Assembly (NCBI GenBank): GCA_017528375.1 | Contig: JAFXOY010000113.1 | Span: 53,032-117,031 of the forward strand | DNA from: Clostridia bacterium | GTDB taxonomy: Bacteria > Bacillota > Clostridia > TANB77 > CAG-508 | Length of the DNA: 64,000 nucleotides | Reading direction: 5' to 3' | Shown here: piece by piece, positions 18,161 to 28,503 of the stretch | Position numbering within the stretch: the stretch's first letter is position 1 | How the letters are laid out: every line of letters starts with the position of its first letter | Position numbers and translations under genes: made by a program | The notes under the pieces: model-generated | The model's input: the letters and a program-made list of their open reading frames with translations, nothing else | The model's database searches: none | Told to the model about the DNA's origin: nothing

Positions 18161-18189
18161 TTGCTAAAAGCTGTAATATACTATATAAT
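18161..18189 (+). promoter_or_regulatory. Sigma-A promoter of rqcH
   Basis: TTGCTA (18161-18166), a 17-base spacer and TATAAT (18184-18189) lie 36 bases before the rqcH start, facing away from trxB. Confidence 0.85.
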
Positions 18190-18225
18190 TGAGTGTGTTA
18201 GACTACTTTAAAGGAGGCTTAGTAT

Positions 18226-19932
18226 ATGGCTTTTGATGGAATAACTACAAAATCCATAGTTTCAGAATTAAATAAATTTATTTTAGGTGGTAAGATTAAT
18301 AAAGTTTTTGAACCTAATAAAAATGAAATTATATTAGGAATATATAATAATGGCAAAAACTACGCTTTAAACTGTTCAATAAGTGTAGATAATTATAGAA
18401 TCAATTTAACAACAAAATCAAAACCTAATCCATATAATGCTCCAAATTTCTGTATGTTATTGAGGAAGCATTTAATAGGTGGAAAAATTAAAAACATTTC
18501 TATGCATGGACTAGAAAGAATAGTTATTATAGATCTTGAATGTTACAATGAATTAAATGATTTAACTGTTAAGAAATTGATCATTGAGCTAATGGGAAAA
18601 CATAGCAATATTATACTTTTAAATGATAATGGTGTTATTATAGATAGTCTAAGACATTTAGATTCTTCTAGTAATTCAACAAGAGATATATTACCTGCTC
18701 ACCTATATGAATTCCCTGAAGTTAGCAAATTAGATTTTCTAAAAATAAGAAATTTTGATGAATTCTATGCTCATTCATGTAATTTAGAAACTCTTGACTC
18801 AGGAATTTCAAGTACTTTCAATGGAATTAGTAAACTGCTTATTCAAAGTATTTTAGAAGAAACGCAAACAGAAAATATCGTCAATAAAGAGAATTTAGAA
18901 AAGGTTTATAATTATCTAGTTGATTGTATTGCAAAACCTGTTTATTTTAGGGATTATAATAAAGACTTTACATTAACTTTACAACAAAATACTCAAGATA
19001 CTTCTGTACCTTATTTAAATTATTTTATTGATGATTTTTATATTTCAAAAGAAAACAATTTAGAATTTAAAAATTATAGAAATACTGTTTTAAAATTAGT
19101 TGAAGGAACTCTTAAGAAAATTACTAAAAAGTTAAAAAATATTAATGCAAAACTAAAAGAATGTGAAGACAAAGATAAATTCCAGCTTTATGGCGAATTA
19201 ATAACTGCGAATATGTATAAATATAAAGAATTTGATAACGATTATATTGAAGTTGAAAACTATTATGATTCAAATAATTTAGTTAAAATACCTGTTGACA
19301 AACATATTTCACCTTCTAAAAATGCAAAAAATTATTATAAAAAATATAATAAACTAAAAAATGCATTAGAAATAGTTAATAAGCAAAAGGCTGAAACTAT
19401 TGAGGAATTGGATTATATTGAAACTATTATCTTTTCACTTGAAAATGCTAAAGATGTTATTGATGTTGAAGAAATTTATAGTGAAATAAAGGAAAATGAA
19501 TTATTCTTCAGCAAGAAATTTAAGCTTTCACAAAATATTAAAACTTCTAAAATGAAAAATAAGAATAAAAAAGTTGATAAAGAATATATACCTATTGAGT
19601 ATAAAATTGAAGATTATACATTCTTAGTTGGTAAAAATAATAAGCAAAATGATTATTTGTCTACAAAAGTTATGCGTTCACATGATTTGTGGTTTCATAC
19701 CAAAGATATTCATGGAAGCCATGGTGTTTTAATAACTAAAAACACTGAGCCTTCTATAGACGTAATTATTAGATGTGCACAAATTGTAGCTTATTATAGC
19801 AAAGCAAGATTATCTTCAAATGTCCCTGTTGATTATACTTTAGGAAAATATGTAAAAAAACCTTCTAGCAGTAAACCAGGTTTCGTAATATATACTAATA
19901 ATTCTACAATAAATGTAAATCCGCACAGCTAG
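18226..19932 (+). CDS. rqcH: Ribosome quality-control factor RqcH (NFACT family)
   Basis: RqcH binds stalled 50S subunits and directs addition of C-terminal alanine tails that mark the nascent chain for degradation. The 568-residue protein has the NFACT-N domain (MAFDGITTKSIVSEL..., about 1-140), helix-hairpin-helix and coiled-coil segments (about 170-430), and the NFACT-R (DUF814) domain with SHDLWFHTKDIHGSH near 480. The position of the functionally important D97-R98 pair of B. subtilis RqcH reads E97-R98 here. The start has AAAGGAGG. It may matter for the CGG observations, since stalled ribosomes are its substrate. Confidence 0.95.
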   Translation: MAFDGITTKSIVSELNKFILGGKINKVFEPNKNEIILGIYNNGKNYALNCSISVDNYRINLTTKSKPNPYNAPNFCMLLRKHLIGGKIKNISMHGLERIVIIDLECYNELNDLTVKKLIIELMGKHSNIILLNDNGVIIDSLRHLDSSSNSTRDILPAHLYEFPEVSKLDFLKIRNFDEFYAHSCNLETLDSGISSTFNGISKLLIQSILEETQTENIVNKENLEKVYNYLVDCIAKPVYFRDYNKDFTLTLQQNTQDTSVPYLNYFIDDFYISKENNLEFKNYRNTVLKLVEGTLKKITKKLKNINAKLKECEDKDKFQLYGELITANMYKYKEFDNDYIEVENYYDSNNLVKIPVDKHISPSKNAKNYYKKYNKLKNALEIVNKQKAETIEELDYIETIIFSLENAKDVIDVEEIYSEIKENELFFSKKFKLSQNIKTSKMKNKNKKVDKEYIPIEYKIEDYTFLVGKNNKQNDYLSTKVMRSHDLWFHTKDIHGSHGVLITKNTEPSIDVIIRCAQIVAYYSKARLSSNVPVDYTLGKYVKKPSSSKPGFVIYTNNSTINVNPHS

Positions 19933-20005
19933 GGACGCGTCCCGGCTGTGCATTTTGCACAACTGGGGACAGGTTAGCCAAAAATTAACCTGTCCCTAAT
20001 TGTGC
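19932..20005. repeat. Dispersed palindromic repeat, type B composite (left copy)
   Basis: This segment contains GGGACGCGTCCC (19932-19943), a TGTGCATTTTGCACA palindrome, and an AGGTTA / TAACCT hairpin bounded by GGGGACA and TGTCCCT. A diverged copy in inverted orientation lies at 21800-21845. It also separates the convergent rqcH and DUF4116 genes and probably acts as their terminator. Confidence 0.8.
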
Positions 20006-20007
20006 GT

Positions 20008-20544
20008 TTATTCTTCAGGTGGATTTAAAATCTTCTGAATTTCTTCATTATCAAGAATTTCTGGATTTAAACATCCTTTCACATAATCCATTGTTTTTTT
20101 GTTTTGTTTCAAAGCTGCACATGCAATTTCAATATTAGACCTAGCTTCAATACTAGCATATTTTATAATTATGCCTTTGTTTTTTACCGCTTCTAACACA
20201 ACTTCATTGTCATTGCGCAATTCTTTAGATGCATAATACAATGCTTGTCCATCATTTTTAACTGCTTTTAAAACTAAATCTCTATCTCCTCTTAATTTAT
20301 CACTTGCATAGCACATAACCCATCCAACAGTTTCAACTGAAGCCATTAATACATCTTTATCATCTTTTAATCTTTTACTTGCAAATTCTAAAGCTCCTGG
20401 ATTTTGTTTTACTGCCTTTAAAACAAGTTCCTTATCATCTTGTATTTCAGGACATGCCCATTCTAAATATAATCCTGATTCTTCTAATGCTTTATCAAAC
20501 AATTCTTTGTTTTGTGAGTCTTTTTTTAGTTCTTCTACATCCAC
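20008..20544 (-). CDS. DUF4116 repeat protein
   Basis: This 178-residue protein is built from about four imperfect 23-25 residue repeats of the type LRNDNEVVLEAVKNKG..IIKYAS, typical of DUF4116 domains. These domains are common in protist, giant-virus and bacterial proteins of unknown role. The start appears to be GTG at 20544, with AGGAGGCG upstream; no in-frame ATG fits. There is no signal peptide or membrane helix. It lies inside the three-gene block bounded by inverted repeats. Confidence 0.8.
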   Translation of the reverse strand: MDVEELKKDSQNKELFDKALEESGLYLEWACPEIQDDKELVLKAVKQNPGALEFASKRLKDDKDVLMASVETVGWVMCYASDKLRGDRDLVLKAVKNDGQALYYASKELRNDNEVVLEAVKNKGIIIKYASIEARSNIEIACAALKQNKKTMDYVKGCLNPEILDNEEIQKILNPPEE

Positions 20545-20559
20545 TTTAACGTGCGCCTC

Positions 20560-21501
20560 CTACTTTTTCTTCTTTTTTCTTGTATACTCCCTCTGTTCAA
20601 CATTTGGGAAAGCACTTATTAATCTCTTATTTAATTTAGATTGTTTAACAAATTTTTCTTTTAATTCTTTATTAAATAAATTTAATTGATTGTCTTTTAT
20701 ACTTGCAATTTTATCAGATAAATCTTTTCCGATTTCTTTCATCTTATCATCTATTTCTAGAATACGAGCTTTAAAAGTACCAATAAGAGTAAGTTTAGTA
20801 TCTTTAATTTGACGTGTATATTTTTTTCTAGTATATTTCATTACCGGAGCTAATGTAAAGTTCTTAATATTAATTTTATTCATTAGATTTGCTTTTTCGT
20901 TCTTTAATTTTTCAATAGCAGCTTCAGCAGTTTCCTTTACCTTTTTAGTAATTTCTTCTGTATTATCTTTTTCTTTTTTAGTCATATTTTTAAATTTTAA
21001 AATAATATTAAATGATATAAAAGTATCTATTATATATATTATAAATAAAGAAATTGATAATATATGTAAAACATTAGTAGGGATCTTGTGTAAGTTATTT
21101 ATCCACCACGGATTAGCAAAACAAATAATCAAAACACTAATTATTCCAAATGGTATTAATGTTTCCAAGCAAACTCTTCCATTAATATTAAATTTCCTTC
21201 TTGTGTAATCCCACCATCTTGCTTTAAAAATCTTTTCCATGAAATAGCTTGTTAAGTATTCTAGTGTACCGCAAATTAATGTCGATAATAAAAATAACAG
21301 TATTATATTATTTGATATTTTGCTTAACAATAATGACACACTTAAAACTCCAAAGCCATAAATTGGGCAATATGGTCCAATCAAAAAGCCTCTATTTACA
21401 AATTTGTGTTTTTCAATCAAACCAAGTGTACATTCCATAATCCACCCTTCAACAGAATAGATCATAAATAGCATAAAATAAATTTCAATATTATATATCA
21501 T
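20560..21501 (-). CDS. Putative ABC transporter permease, CmpB family (COG4905)
   Basis: This 313-residue protein has a membrane N-terminal half (five to six helices, about 1-165) with the family block GWIMECTLGLIEKHKFVNRGFLIGP. WWDYTRRKFNINGRVCLE follows near residues 115-135. The C-terminal half is long, charged and probably coiled-coil. The family is labelled ABC-transporter type IV but its function is unknown and no ATPase is adjacent. Its ATG overlaps the stop of the upstream small gene by four bases (ATGA), showing translational coupling. Confidence 0.8.
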   Translation of the reverse strand: MIYNIEIYFMLFMIYSVEGWIMECTLGLIEKHKFVNRGFLIGPYCPIYGFGVLSVSLLLSKISNNIILLFLLSTLICGTLEYLTSYFMEKIFKARWWDYTRRKFNINGRVCLETLIPFGIISVLIICFANPWWINNLHKIPTNVLHILSISLFIIYIIDTFISFNIILKFKNMTKKEKDNTEEITKKVKETAEAAIEKLKNEKANLMNKINIKNFTLAPVMKYTRKKYTRQIKDTKLTLIGTFKARILEIDDKMKEIGKDLSDKIASIKDNQLNLFNKELKEKFVKQSKLNKRLISAFPNVEQREYTRKKKKK

Positions 21502-21743
21502 TCACTTATCCCTACCTTATATTCAATATTTTCCATAAAAGGAAACATCTCTTTTACTCTTTTATGTGTAATTATTGCATGTCTCGGTTGGGGATTTTTT
21601 TCATCTGCTTCTAATAGTTTTTGTGTATAACAATTTTCTGATGTTTTAAATAACAAGTATCTGTTCCTTACATATGTAAAATACATTTGATACCCATCAT
21701 CTAAATTTTTATCAAATTCTTTAAAGGTGTATTTACCATCCAT
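21498..21743 (-). CDS. Small hypothetical protein
   Basis: This 81-residue protein starts MDGKYTFKEFDKNLDDGYQM at ATG 21743, after AAAGGA. The longer frame from 21863 runs back through the palindromic repeat and is not credible. The protein is soluble, with several aromatic residues (YFTYVRNRYLLF) and a basic middle segment. I recognise no family. It is coupled by a four-base overlap to the CmpB-like gene, so the two products may work together. Confidence 0.65.
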   Translation of the reverse strand: MDGKYTFKEFDKNLDDGYQMYFTYVRNRYLLFKTSENCYTQKLLEADEKNPQPRHAIITHKRVKEMFPFMENIEYKVGISE

Positions 21744-21765
21744 TTGAGTTTTCCTTTCTTTATTG

Positions 21766-21870
21766 TCCAATTTAGGACATAAATATGTTGTTTTGACATT
21801 GACCTGTCCCTGGCTGTGCAAAATGCACCGCCGGGACGCGTCCCCAATTGTGCACGTCCCCAATTGTGCA
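21766..21870. repeat. Dispersed palindromic repeat, type B composite (right copy)
   Basis: This tract between ligA and the small gene holds TGTCC/GGACA near 21766-21780, TGTGCAAAATGCACC (from 21815), GGGACGCGTCCC (21833-21844) and two tandem CGTCCCCAATTGTGCA units (21839-21870). The part 21800-21845 is the reverse complement, with changes, of 19932-19977. Confidence 0.8.
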
Positions 21871-21871
21871 T

Positions 21872-23875
<2,004 letters not shown>

Positions 23876-24478
23876 TTATTTTTCTAGTAATAAATCTTTA
23901 CCATTTTTAACATAATCCCATCCAGAGAATATTGTTGCTACAACAGAAATGCTCATTATAACTGTTGATGCAATATTAATAATTAAAGGTAATCCTGTTA
24001 AACCACCTTTGATAAATGCTCCAAATGCATTCATATCAACTAGGGCTATTATTAACGCAATCATTTGAGTTACAGTTTTTAATTTTCCCCAAACTGATGC
24101 AGCTATTACATTTCCTGAGTTTCCAACTGCAACTAATCTATAACCTGATACTATAAATTCTCTAAATAAAACAATTATTGGAATCCAAGCTGGAAGTCTG
24201 TTAGCTTCAACCAACATTATCATTGCCGCTAAAACTAGAATTTTATCAGCAATTGGATCTAGAAATTTTCCAAATGTAGTTATTTGATTTCTAGAACGAG
24301 CAATGTGCCCGTCTAATTTATCAGTTATAGAAGCAATAATAAATATTGCTTCTACTATTATCCATGTTAATGGAACTATTAAATTTATATTTAGTTTATC
24401 CAATCCTAAAAAAGGTATTATAACCATTATTGGTACTAATATTATTCTAAAAACAGTTAATTTATTTGGTAAATTCAT
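23876..24478 (-). CDS. pgsA: CDP-diacylglycerol-glycerol-3-phosphate 3-phosphatidyltransferase
   Basis: PgsA makes phosphatidylglycerol phosphate, the committed step to anionic phospholipids, in the membrane. The 200-residue protein has four to five membrane helices. The CDP-alcohol phosphotransferase motif is D-K-L-DGHIAR...GKFLDPIADK, with all four aspartates present. I place the start at ATG 24478 (AGGGAGGAACACAT upstream), nine codons into the open frame. It sits just downstream of the large UPF0182 gene. Confidence 0.95.
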   Translation of the reverse strand: MNLPNKLTVFRIILVPIMVIIPFLGLDKLNINLIVPLTWIIVEAIFIIASITDKLDGHIARSRNQITTFGKFLDPIADKILVLAAMIMLVEANRLPAWIPIIVLFREFIVSGYRLVAVGNSGNVIAASVWGKLKTVTQMIALIIALVDMNAFGAFIKGGLTGLPLIINIASTVIMSISVVATIFSGWDYVKNGKDLLLEK

Positions 24479-24491
24479 ATGTGTTCCTCCC

Positions 24492-27296
24492 TTATATGCT
24501 TTCAACGTTTGTCTCGTTTACTTTTGTTTGCATATCATTTACATCAGTATCTCTATTTTGTGTTTGTTCTTGTTCTTTATCTCTATCTTGACTTGTTGAC
24601 TTCTTAGAATGTTCTTCTCCATAAACCTTTTCTAATTGGTCAATTAATTTTTGTAATCTTTCCATATCTTTACCAACCATTTCCCAATCTCCATTTGATG
24701 TTGATTGTTCAAGGTTTTTATTAGCTTTGATAATTAATTCTATTAATCCTTCTACATCATCTGTATTTTGAATTTCTATTCCTATTGCATTTTGAGAAAC
24801 TAAGTTTGACAAGGCTTGTTTTAAATTATCTCCAATTGCAACTTTATTTCCAGATGCAACCACTATTTTCTTAAGAGTTGGTAATGAAGATTCTTCATTA
24901 ATATATTGTTGATAAATTGCCTCAACATATAGCAATTTATTATCAACTGGAACAACTACAATATTCTTTGTAAGTTTTGTTCCTGAAACATTTAAGCTTG
25001 CAATTTGTTTATATATTTCTTCATTTTGCTCTATTTGTGTATCTAATTGTAGTAGGCCTAGAACATTGCTGTCGTCAGGGAAGCTATATAATTTCAATTT
25101 AGGAGTTCCATTTTCATAACTTCCAACTAAATATGAAGTAATGTTTTGCTTTCCGCTTATTGTATATGGAAGTACTAGTCCAAGTGTATTTTCATTGTTA
25201 TCTGCTGTTTTTACCATTGTATAATAACTTTGAATTGGTGACACAGTAGATTGAGCTGAACCAGTTAAACTGTATGTTGATACATCCCAAACATCATCTG
25301 CTCTATACAATACATCTGGTTCAACATTGTGATATCTTTTTAATACATTTGCTTGAATATTGTATAAATATTCTGGATATACAAAATGGTTGCTTATTTC
25401 TTCAGGTATTTTTGCATCCAAATCTTGGAATAGATCCTTATATGCTTTTCTGTATGCCATTACAATTGGATCTGTTCTATCTGTTATATAGAATTTAATT
25501 GTTCCATCATAAGCATCAACTAATACTTTTACAGAATTACGTATATAATTCATTTCTTTTCCATTTATTGATGTCTTTTGAGAATATGGATAATAATTAG
25601 ATGTAGTATATGCGTCTATTACCCAAACTAATTTTCCTTCATCTGTTATAACTAGATAAGGATTATCATCATAAATCAAGTAAGGCATTATTTTTTTTGC
25701 TCTTTTAATTACATTTCTATTTATCAAAATTTTACTATTTGATTGTACATCTGATGAGAATGCAAGTTTGGCATCTCCTTGTGATAAGGCTAAAATAATT
25801 CTATCAACAAATTTTAGCTTTAATCCAGCTTTTCCATCATATTTATTTGTTTCACTTTTTCCATCTGATACCGGATAATCAAATTCCTTTTTAGAGCTAC
25901 TATTTGTTACAATAGTTTCATTTGTTTGCAAACCAAAATAAATTCTTGGTTCGCTTATTGGTAAGTCAGTTTCTGTAAAGCTTTTTTGATAGTTTTCTAC
26001 ATTACCAGCCATATTAGTTGAAGAAGCATGTGTTGCAATTACACCAAAACCATGTGTATATTCATAAGTTGAATTAACATATGAATTTCCTTTATTTACA
26101 ATCTCTCTTGGAGAAATATATACAAGTGTATCTTCTCCATTTATTGAATATTTACCTATTTGGCTCGAATTATATGTGTAATATCCCTTATTAGTTAAAG
26201 TCCCATTCAAGCTTTGAAGTACTAAATCTTTGTTTATTATTGAAACGTTACTTAAAAGTTCTGCGTTCTTTTCTACATCTTCATTTTCTAACGCTCCTGC
26301 ATTTTGAACTGAAAAATCATCAGTTTCAATGTTGTAAGCTCTTCTTGTACTCTCTATATTGTAATTAATGTAATTTTTTTGTTTATCAAATTCATTAGAA
26401 TTTACAAACATTGCATTATAACCAATTAATGTAAAAACTAATAAACATAAATAAACTGGAACAGTTAAAATTGAAGCTATAACTTTTTTAGTCTTTCCTT
26501 TGTTATATGCTGAAATAGCTAAAAATACAGATACAACGATTAGAATTGATAAAATTCTATATCCCCATAACTTTATGCTTACATCAGCCAGTCCAGCTCC
26601 ATAAAGTGAATATGATGTTTTATCACCTATTGTTAAAAATTTACTTGAGCTAAGGTCTTGAGTTTTAAAAAAAGCTAATATTGCAATTAAGATAGATAAA
26701 ACTTTTACATTATTTAAAAGTTGCTTTACAATTTTACTATTTTTTAATGTTTCGCTTCTAACACCATCAAATTGGGTATTTAACGCAATAATGTAGTAGA
26801 TTCCTGCATATGCAGTTATTGCTACCATTGTTATAATTCCAAACCAAATAATATACTCTAAAAATGGTTTTTGGAATAAATAATACCCTATATCATGGTG
26901 AAAAATTCTATCTTCAATTTCAAATGAGGTACTATTTATAAATAAAATTAATTTATTCATTGTCATATTTGATGTAATTAAACTAACTAAAGTTGCAATA
27001 ATAAGCGAAATTGATTTGTTTGGTAATTTAGGCATTGTTTTTTTCTCATCATCAAAAAACTCTTTTAATCCTGACGAAATTCTTTTATTTGTAATATACA
27101 GAGCAGCAAAAATAAACAAGAATGTTACAACTAATGAAATCGTTTTATATTGAAAATTCTTCCAGAAAACTGAAACATATTGTTCTCCCATTTCTAATTT
27201 TTCAAGATATGCTCCTCTAAACATTACAACTAGAGTTATTGCAATTACTATTAAAAATAATATTACTATAAAAATTCTTTTTTTACTTTTTTTCAT
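24492..27296 (-). CDS. UPF0182 family large membrane protein
   Basis: This 934-residue protein matches the UPF0182 (COG1615) family. The N-terminal third has about seven membrane helices (first at 8-27). A large extracellular region follows (about 300-860), containing typical YVYPEYLYNIQANVLKRYHN and VLPYTISGKQNITSYLVG sequence. The C-terminal 50 residues are charged, Gln- and Asp-rich and probably disordered. The function of the family is unknown. It begins the UPF0182-pgsA-ligA run. The start has AAAGG but a weak site. Confidence 0.9.
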   Translation of the reverse strand: MKKSKKRIFIVILFLIVIAITLVVMFRGAYLEKLEMGEQYVSVFWKNFQYKTISLVVTFLFIFAALYITNKRISSGLKEFFDDEKKTMPKLPNKSISLIIATLVSLITSNMTMNKLILFINSTSFEIEDRIFHHDIGYYLFQKPFLEYIIWFGIITMVAITAYAGIYYIIALNTQFDGVRSETLKNSKIVKQLLNNVKVLSILIAILAFFKTQDLSSSKFLTIGDKTSYSLYGAGLADVSIKLWGYRILSILIVVSVFLAISAYNKGKTKKVIASILTVPVYLCLLVFTLIGYNAMFVNSNEFDKQKNYINYNIESTRRAYNIETDDFSVQNAGALENEDVEKNAELLSNVSIINKDLVLQSLNGTLTNKGYYTYNSSQIGKYSINGEDTLVYISPREIVNKGNSYVNSTYEYTHGFGVIATHASSTNMAGNVENYQKSFTETDLPISEPRIYFGLQTNETIVTNSSSKKEFDYPVSDGKSETNKYDGKAGLKLKFVDRIILALSQGDAKLAFSSDVQSNSKILINRNVIKRAKKIMPYLIYDDNPYLVITDEGKLVWVIDAYTTSNYYPYSQKTSINGKEMNYIRNSVKVLVDAYDGTIKFYITDRTDPIVMAYRKAYKDLFQDLDAKIPEEISNHFVYPEYLYNIQANVLKRYHNVEPDVLYRADDVWDVSTYSLTGSAQSTVSPIQSYYTMVKTADNNENTLGLVLPYTISGKQNITSYLVGSYENGTPKLKLYSFPDDSNVLGLLQLDTQIEQNEEIYKQIASLNVSGTKLTKNIVVVPVDNKLLYVEAIYQQYINEESSLPTLKKIVVASGNKVAIGDNLKQALSNLVSQNAIGIEIQNTDDVEGLIELIIKANKNLEQSTSNGDWEMVGKDMERLQKLIDQLEKVYGEEHSKKSTSQDRDKEQEQTQNRDTDVNDMQTKVNETNVESI

Positions 27297-27320
27297 TTTA
27301 TTTTCACTAACCTTTCATTA

Positions 27321-27361
27321 GAACCTTTTGGGACATTTTAGTACGCGTCCCCAAATTGTCC
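27321..27361. repeat. Dispersed palindromic repeat, type B copy 2
   Basis: GAACCTTTTGGGACATTTTA is followed by GTACGCGTCCCCAAATTGTC. The second half repeats 17080-17099 with one change. It lies between ftsY and the UPF0182 gene. Confidence 0.8.
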
Positions 27362-27364
27362 GCT

Positions 27365-28270
27365 TTAAATTAATGCATTAACAAAGTCAGTACTATTAAA
27401 TTTCTCCATATCATCAATTTGTTCGCCAACGCCAATAAATTTGACTGGCATTTCATTTTCTGAAACAATTCCAATTACTGCTCCACCTTTTGCTGTACCA
27501 TCTAGTTTTGTCAAAATCAAACCGTTAATATCAACTGTTTCTTTAAAAGCTTTAACTTGCATGATTGCATTTTGCCCTGTTGTAGCATCTAACACCATTA
27601 AAACTTCTTTTGAACAATCTGGTAATTCTCTATCAACTATTTTCTTGATTTTAATTAACTCGTCCATTAAATACTTTTTATTGTGTAATCTTCCAGCTGT
27701 GTCACAAATTAAAACATCTGCATTTCTTTCTTTTGTAATTTTTATTGCATCAAACACAACTGATGCTGGATCTGAGCCCTCATGTCTTTTTACAATTTCG
27801 CAATCAGCTCTTTTTGCCCAAATTTCAAGTTGTTCAACAGCTGCTGCTCTGAATGTGTCTGCTGCTGCAATTACAACTTTTTTACCATCCTTTTTCAATC
27901 TATTTGCAATTTTTCCTATTGATGTTGTTTTTCCTACTCCATTTACACCAACAACAAGAATTACTGATGGCGTTGTTTCTAAATGAAGTGAAGAATCTAC
28001 AGAATCAAAAATTTCTTTGATAATTTGTCTTAATGCTTCTTTGACTTGATCTGCATCTTCAATTTTTTCTTTTTTTACTTTATTTCTTAATTCTGCAATA
28101 ATTCTTTCAGATGTTTCCATTCCAACATCTGACATTATTAATGCTTCTTCTAATTCTTCTAATAAATCTTCATCAACTTTCCTAAAAGTACTGAATACAT
28201 TATTTATTTTTTCATTAAATGATGTTTTTGTTTTACTAAGTCCATTTTTTAACTTGTCAAAAAATCCCAT
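27365..28270 (-). CDS. ftsY: Signal recognition particle receptor FtsY
   Basis: FtsY is the SRP GTPase that docks ribosome-nascent chains to the Sec translocon. The 301-residue protein has the N domain (about 1-90) and the NG GTPase core with GVNGVGKTTS, the DTFRAAA insertion, DTAGR, and TKLDGTAKGG. The short N-terminus lacks the acidic A domain, as usual in Firmicutes. The start at 28270 follows GGAGGACAT; the open frame continues 22 codons upstream without support. Confidence 0.97.
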   Translation of the reverse strand: MGFFDKLKNGLSKTKTSFNEKINNVFSTFRKVDEDLLEELEEALIMSDVGMETSERIIAELRNKVKKEKIEDADQVKEALRQIIKEIFDSVDSSLHLETTPSVILVVGVNGVGKTTSIGKIANRLKKDGKKVVIAAADTFRAAAVEQLEIWAKRADCEIVKRHEGSDPASVVFDAIKITKERNADVLICDTAGRLHNKKYLMDELIKIKKIVDRELPDCSKEVLMVLDATTGQNAIMQVKAFKETVDINGLILTKLDGTAKGGAVIGIVSENEMPVKFIGVGEQIDDMEKFNSTDFVNALI

Positions 28271-28340
28271 ATTATGTCCTCCATTTTTGTTGTTTTTATA
28301 TATCAAAATTATACTATAATATGTTTTTTTATGCAAGGTA

Positions 28341-28369
28341 TTGACTTTTAAATCATTGAAAAATATAAT
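28341..28369 (+). promoter_or_regulatory. Promoter of tRNA-Thr
   Basis: TTGACT (28341-28346), a 17-base spacer and TATAAT (28364-28369) lie 11 bases before the tRNA gene, on the opposite strand to ftsY. Confidence 0.9.
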
Positions 28370-28380
28370 TAAGTTGTTAT

Positions 28381-28456
28381 GCTACTATAGCTCAGTTGGT
28401 AGAGCAACGGATTCGTAACCCGTAGGTCGGCAGTCCGATTCTGCCTAGTAGCTCCA
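28381..28456 (+). tRNA. tRNA-Thr (anticodon CGT)
   Basis: The 76-base gene folds as a cloverleaf. The acceptor stem is GCTACTA/TAGTAGC with U73 and an encoded CCA; the D-arm is GCTC/GAGC. The anticodon loop TTCGTAA gives anticodon CGT, reading ACG. The T-stem is GGCAG/CTGCC. Two oddities are visible: an A-C mismatch closing the anticodon stem (positions 31-39), and a T-loop TCCGATT with C where nearly all tRNAs have U55. It has its own promoter and terminator. Confidence 0.93.
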
Positions 28457-28463
28457 AACAAAT

Positions 28464-28493
28464 AAAAAGTCACACTTTTTTGTGTGACTTTTT
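28464..28493. terminator. Bidirectional terminator between tRNA-Thr and the surface protein gene
   Basis: A perfect 12-bp stem, AAAAAGTCACAC (28464-28475) with GTGTGACTTTTT (28482-28493), ends in T runs on both strands and serves both convergent genes. Confidence 0.93.
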
Positions 28494-28503
28494 ATTATAT
28501 ATT

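Noticed and set aside
27441-27986. A 181-codon plus-strand open frame opposite ftsY
   Set aside because: It is the antisense shadow of a highly conserved GTPase gene.
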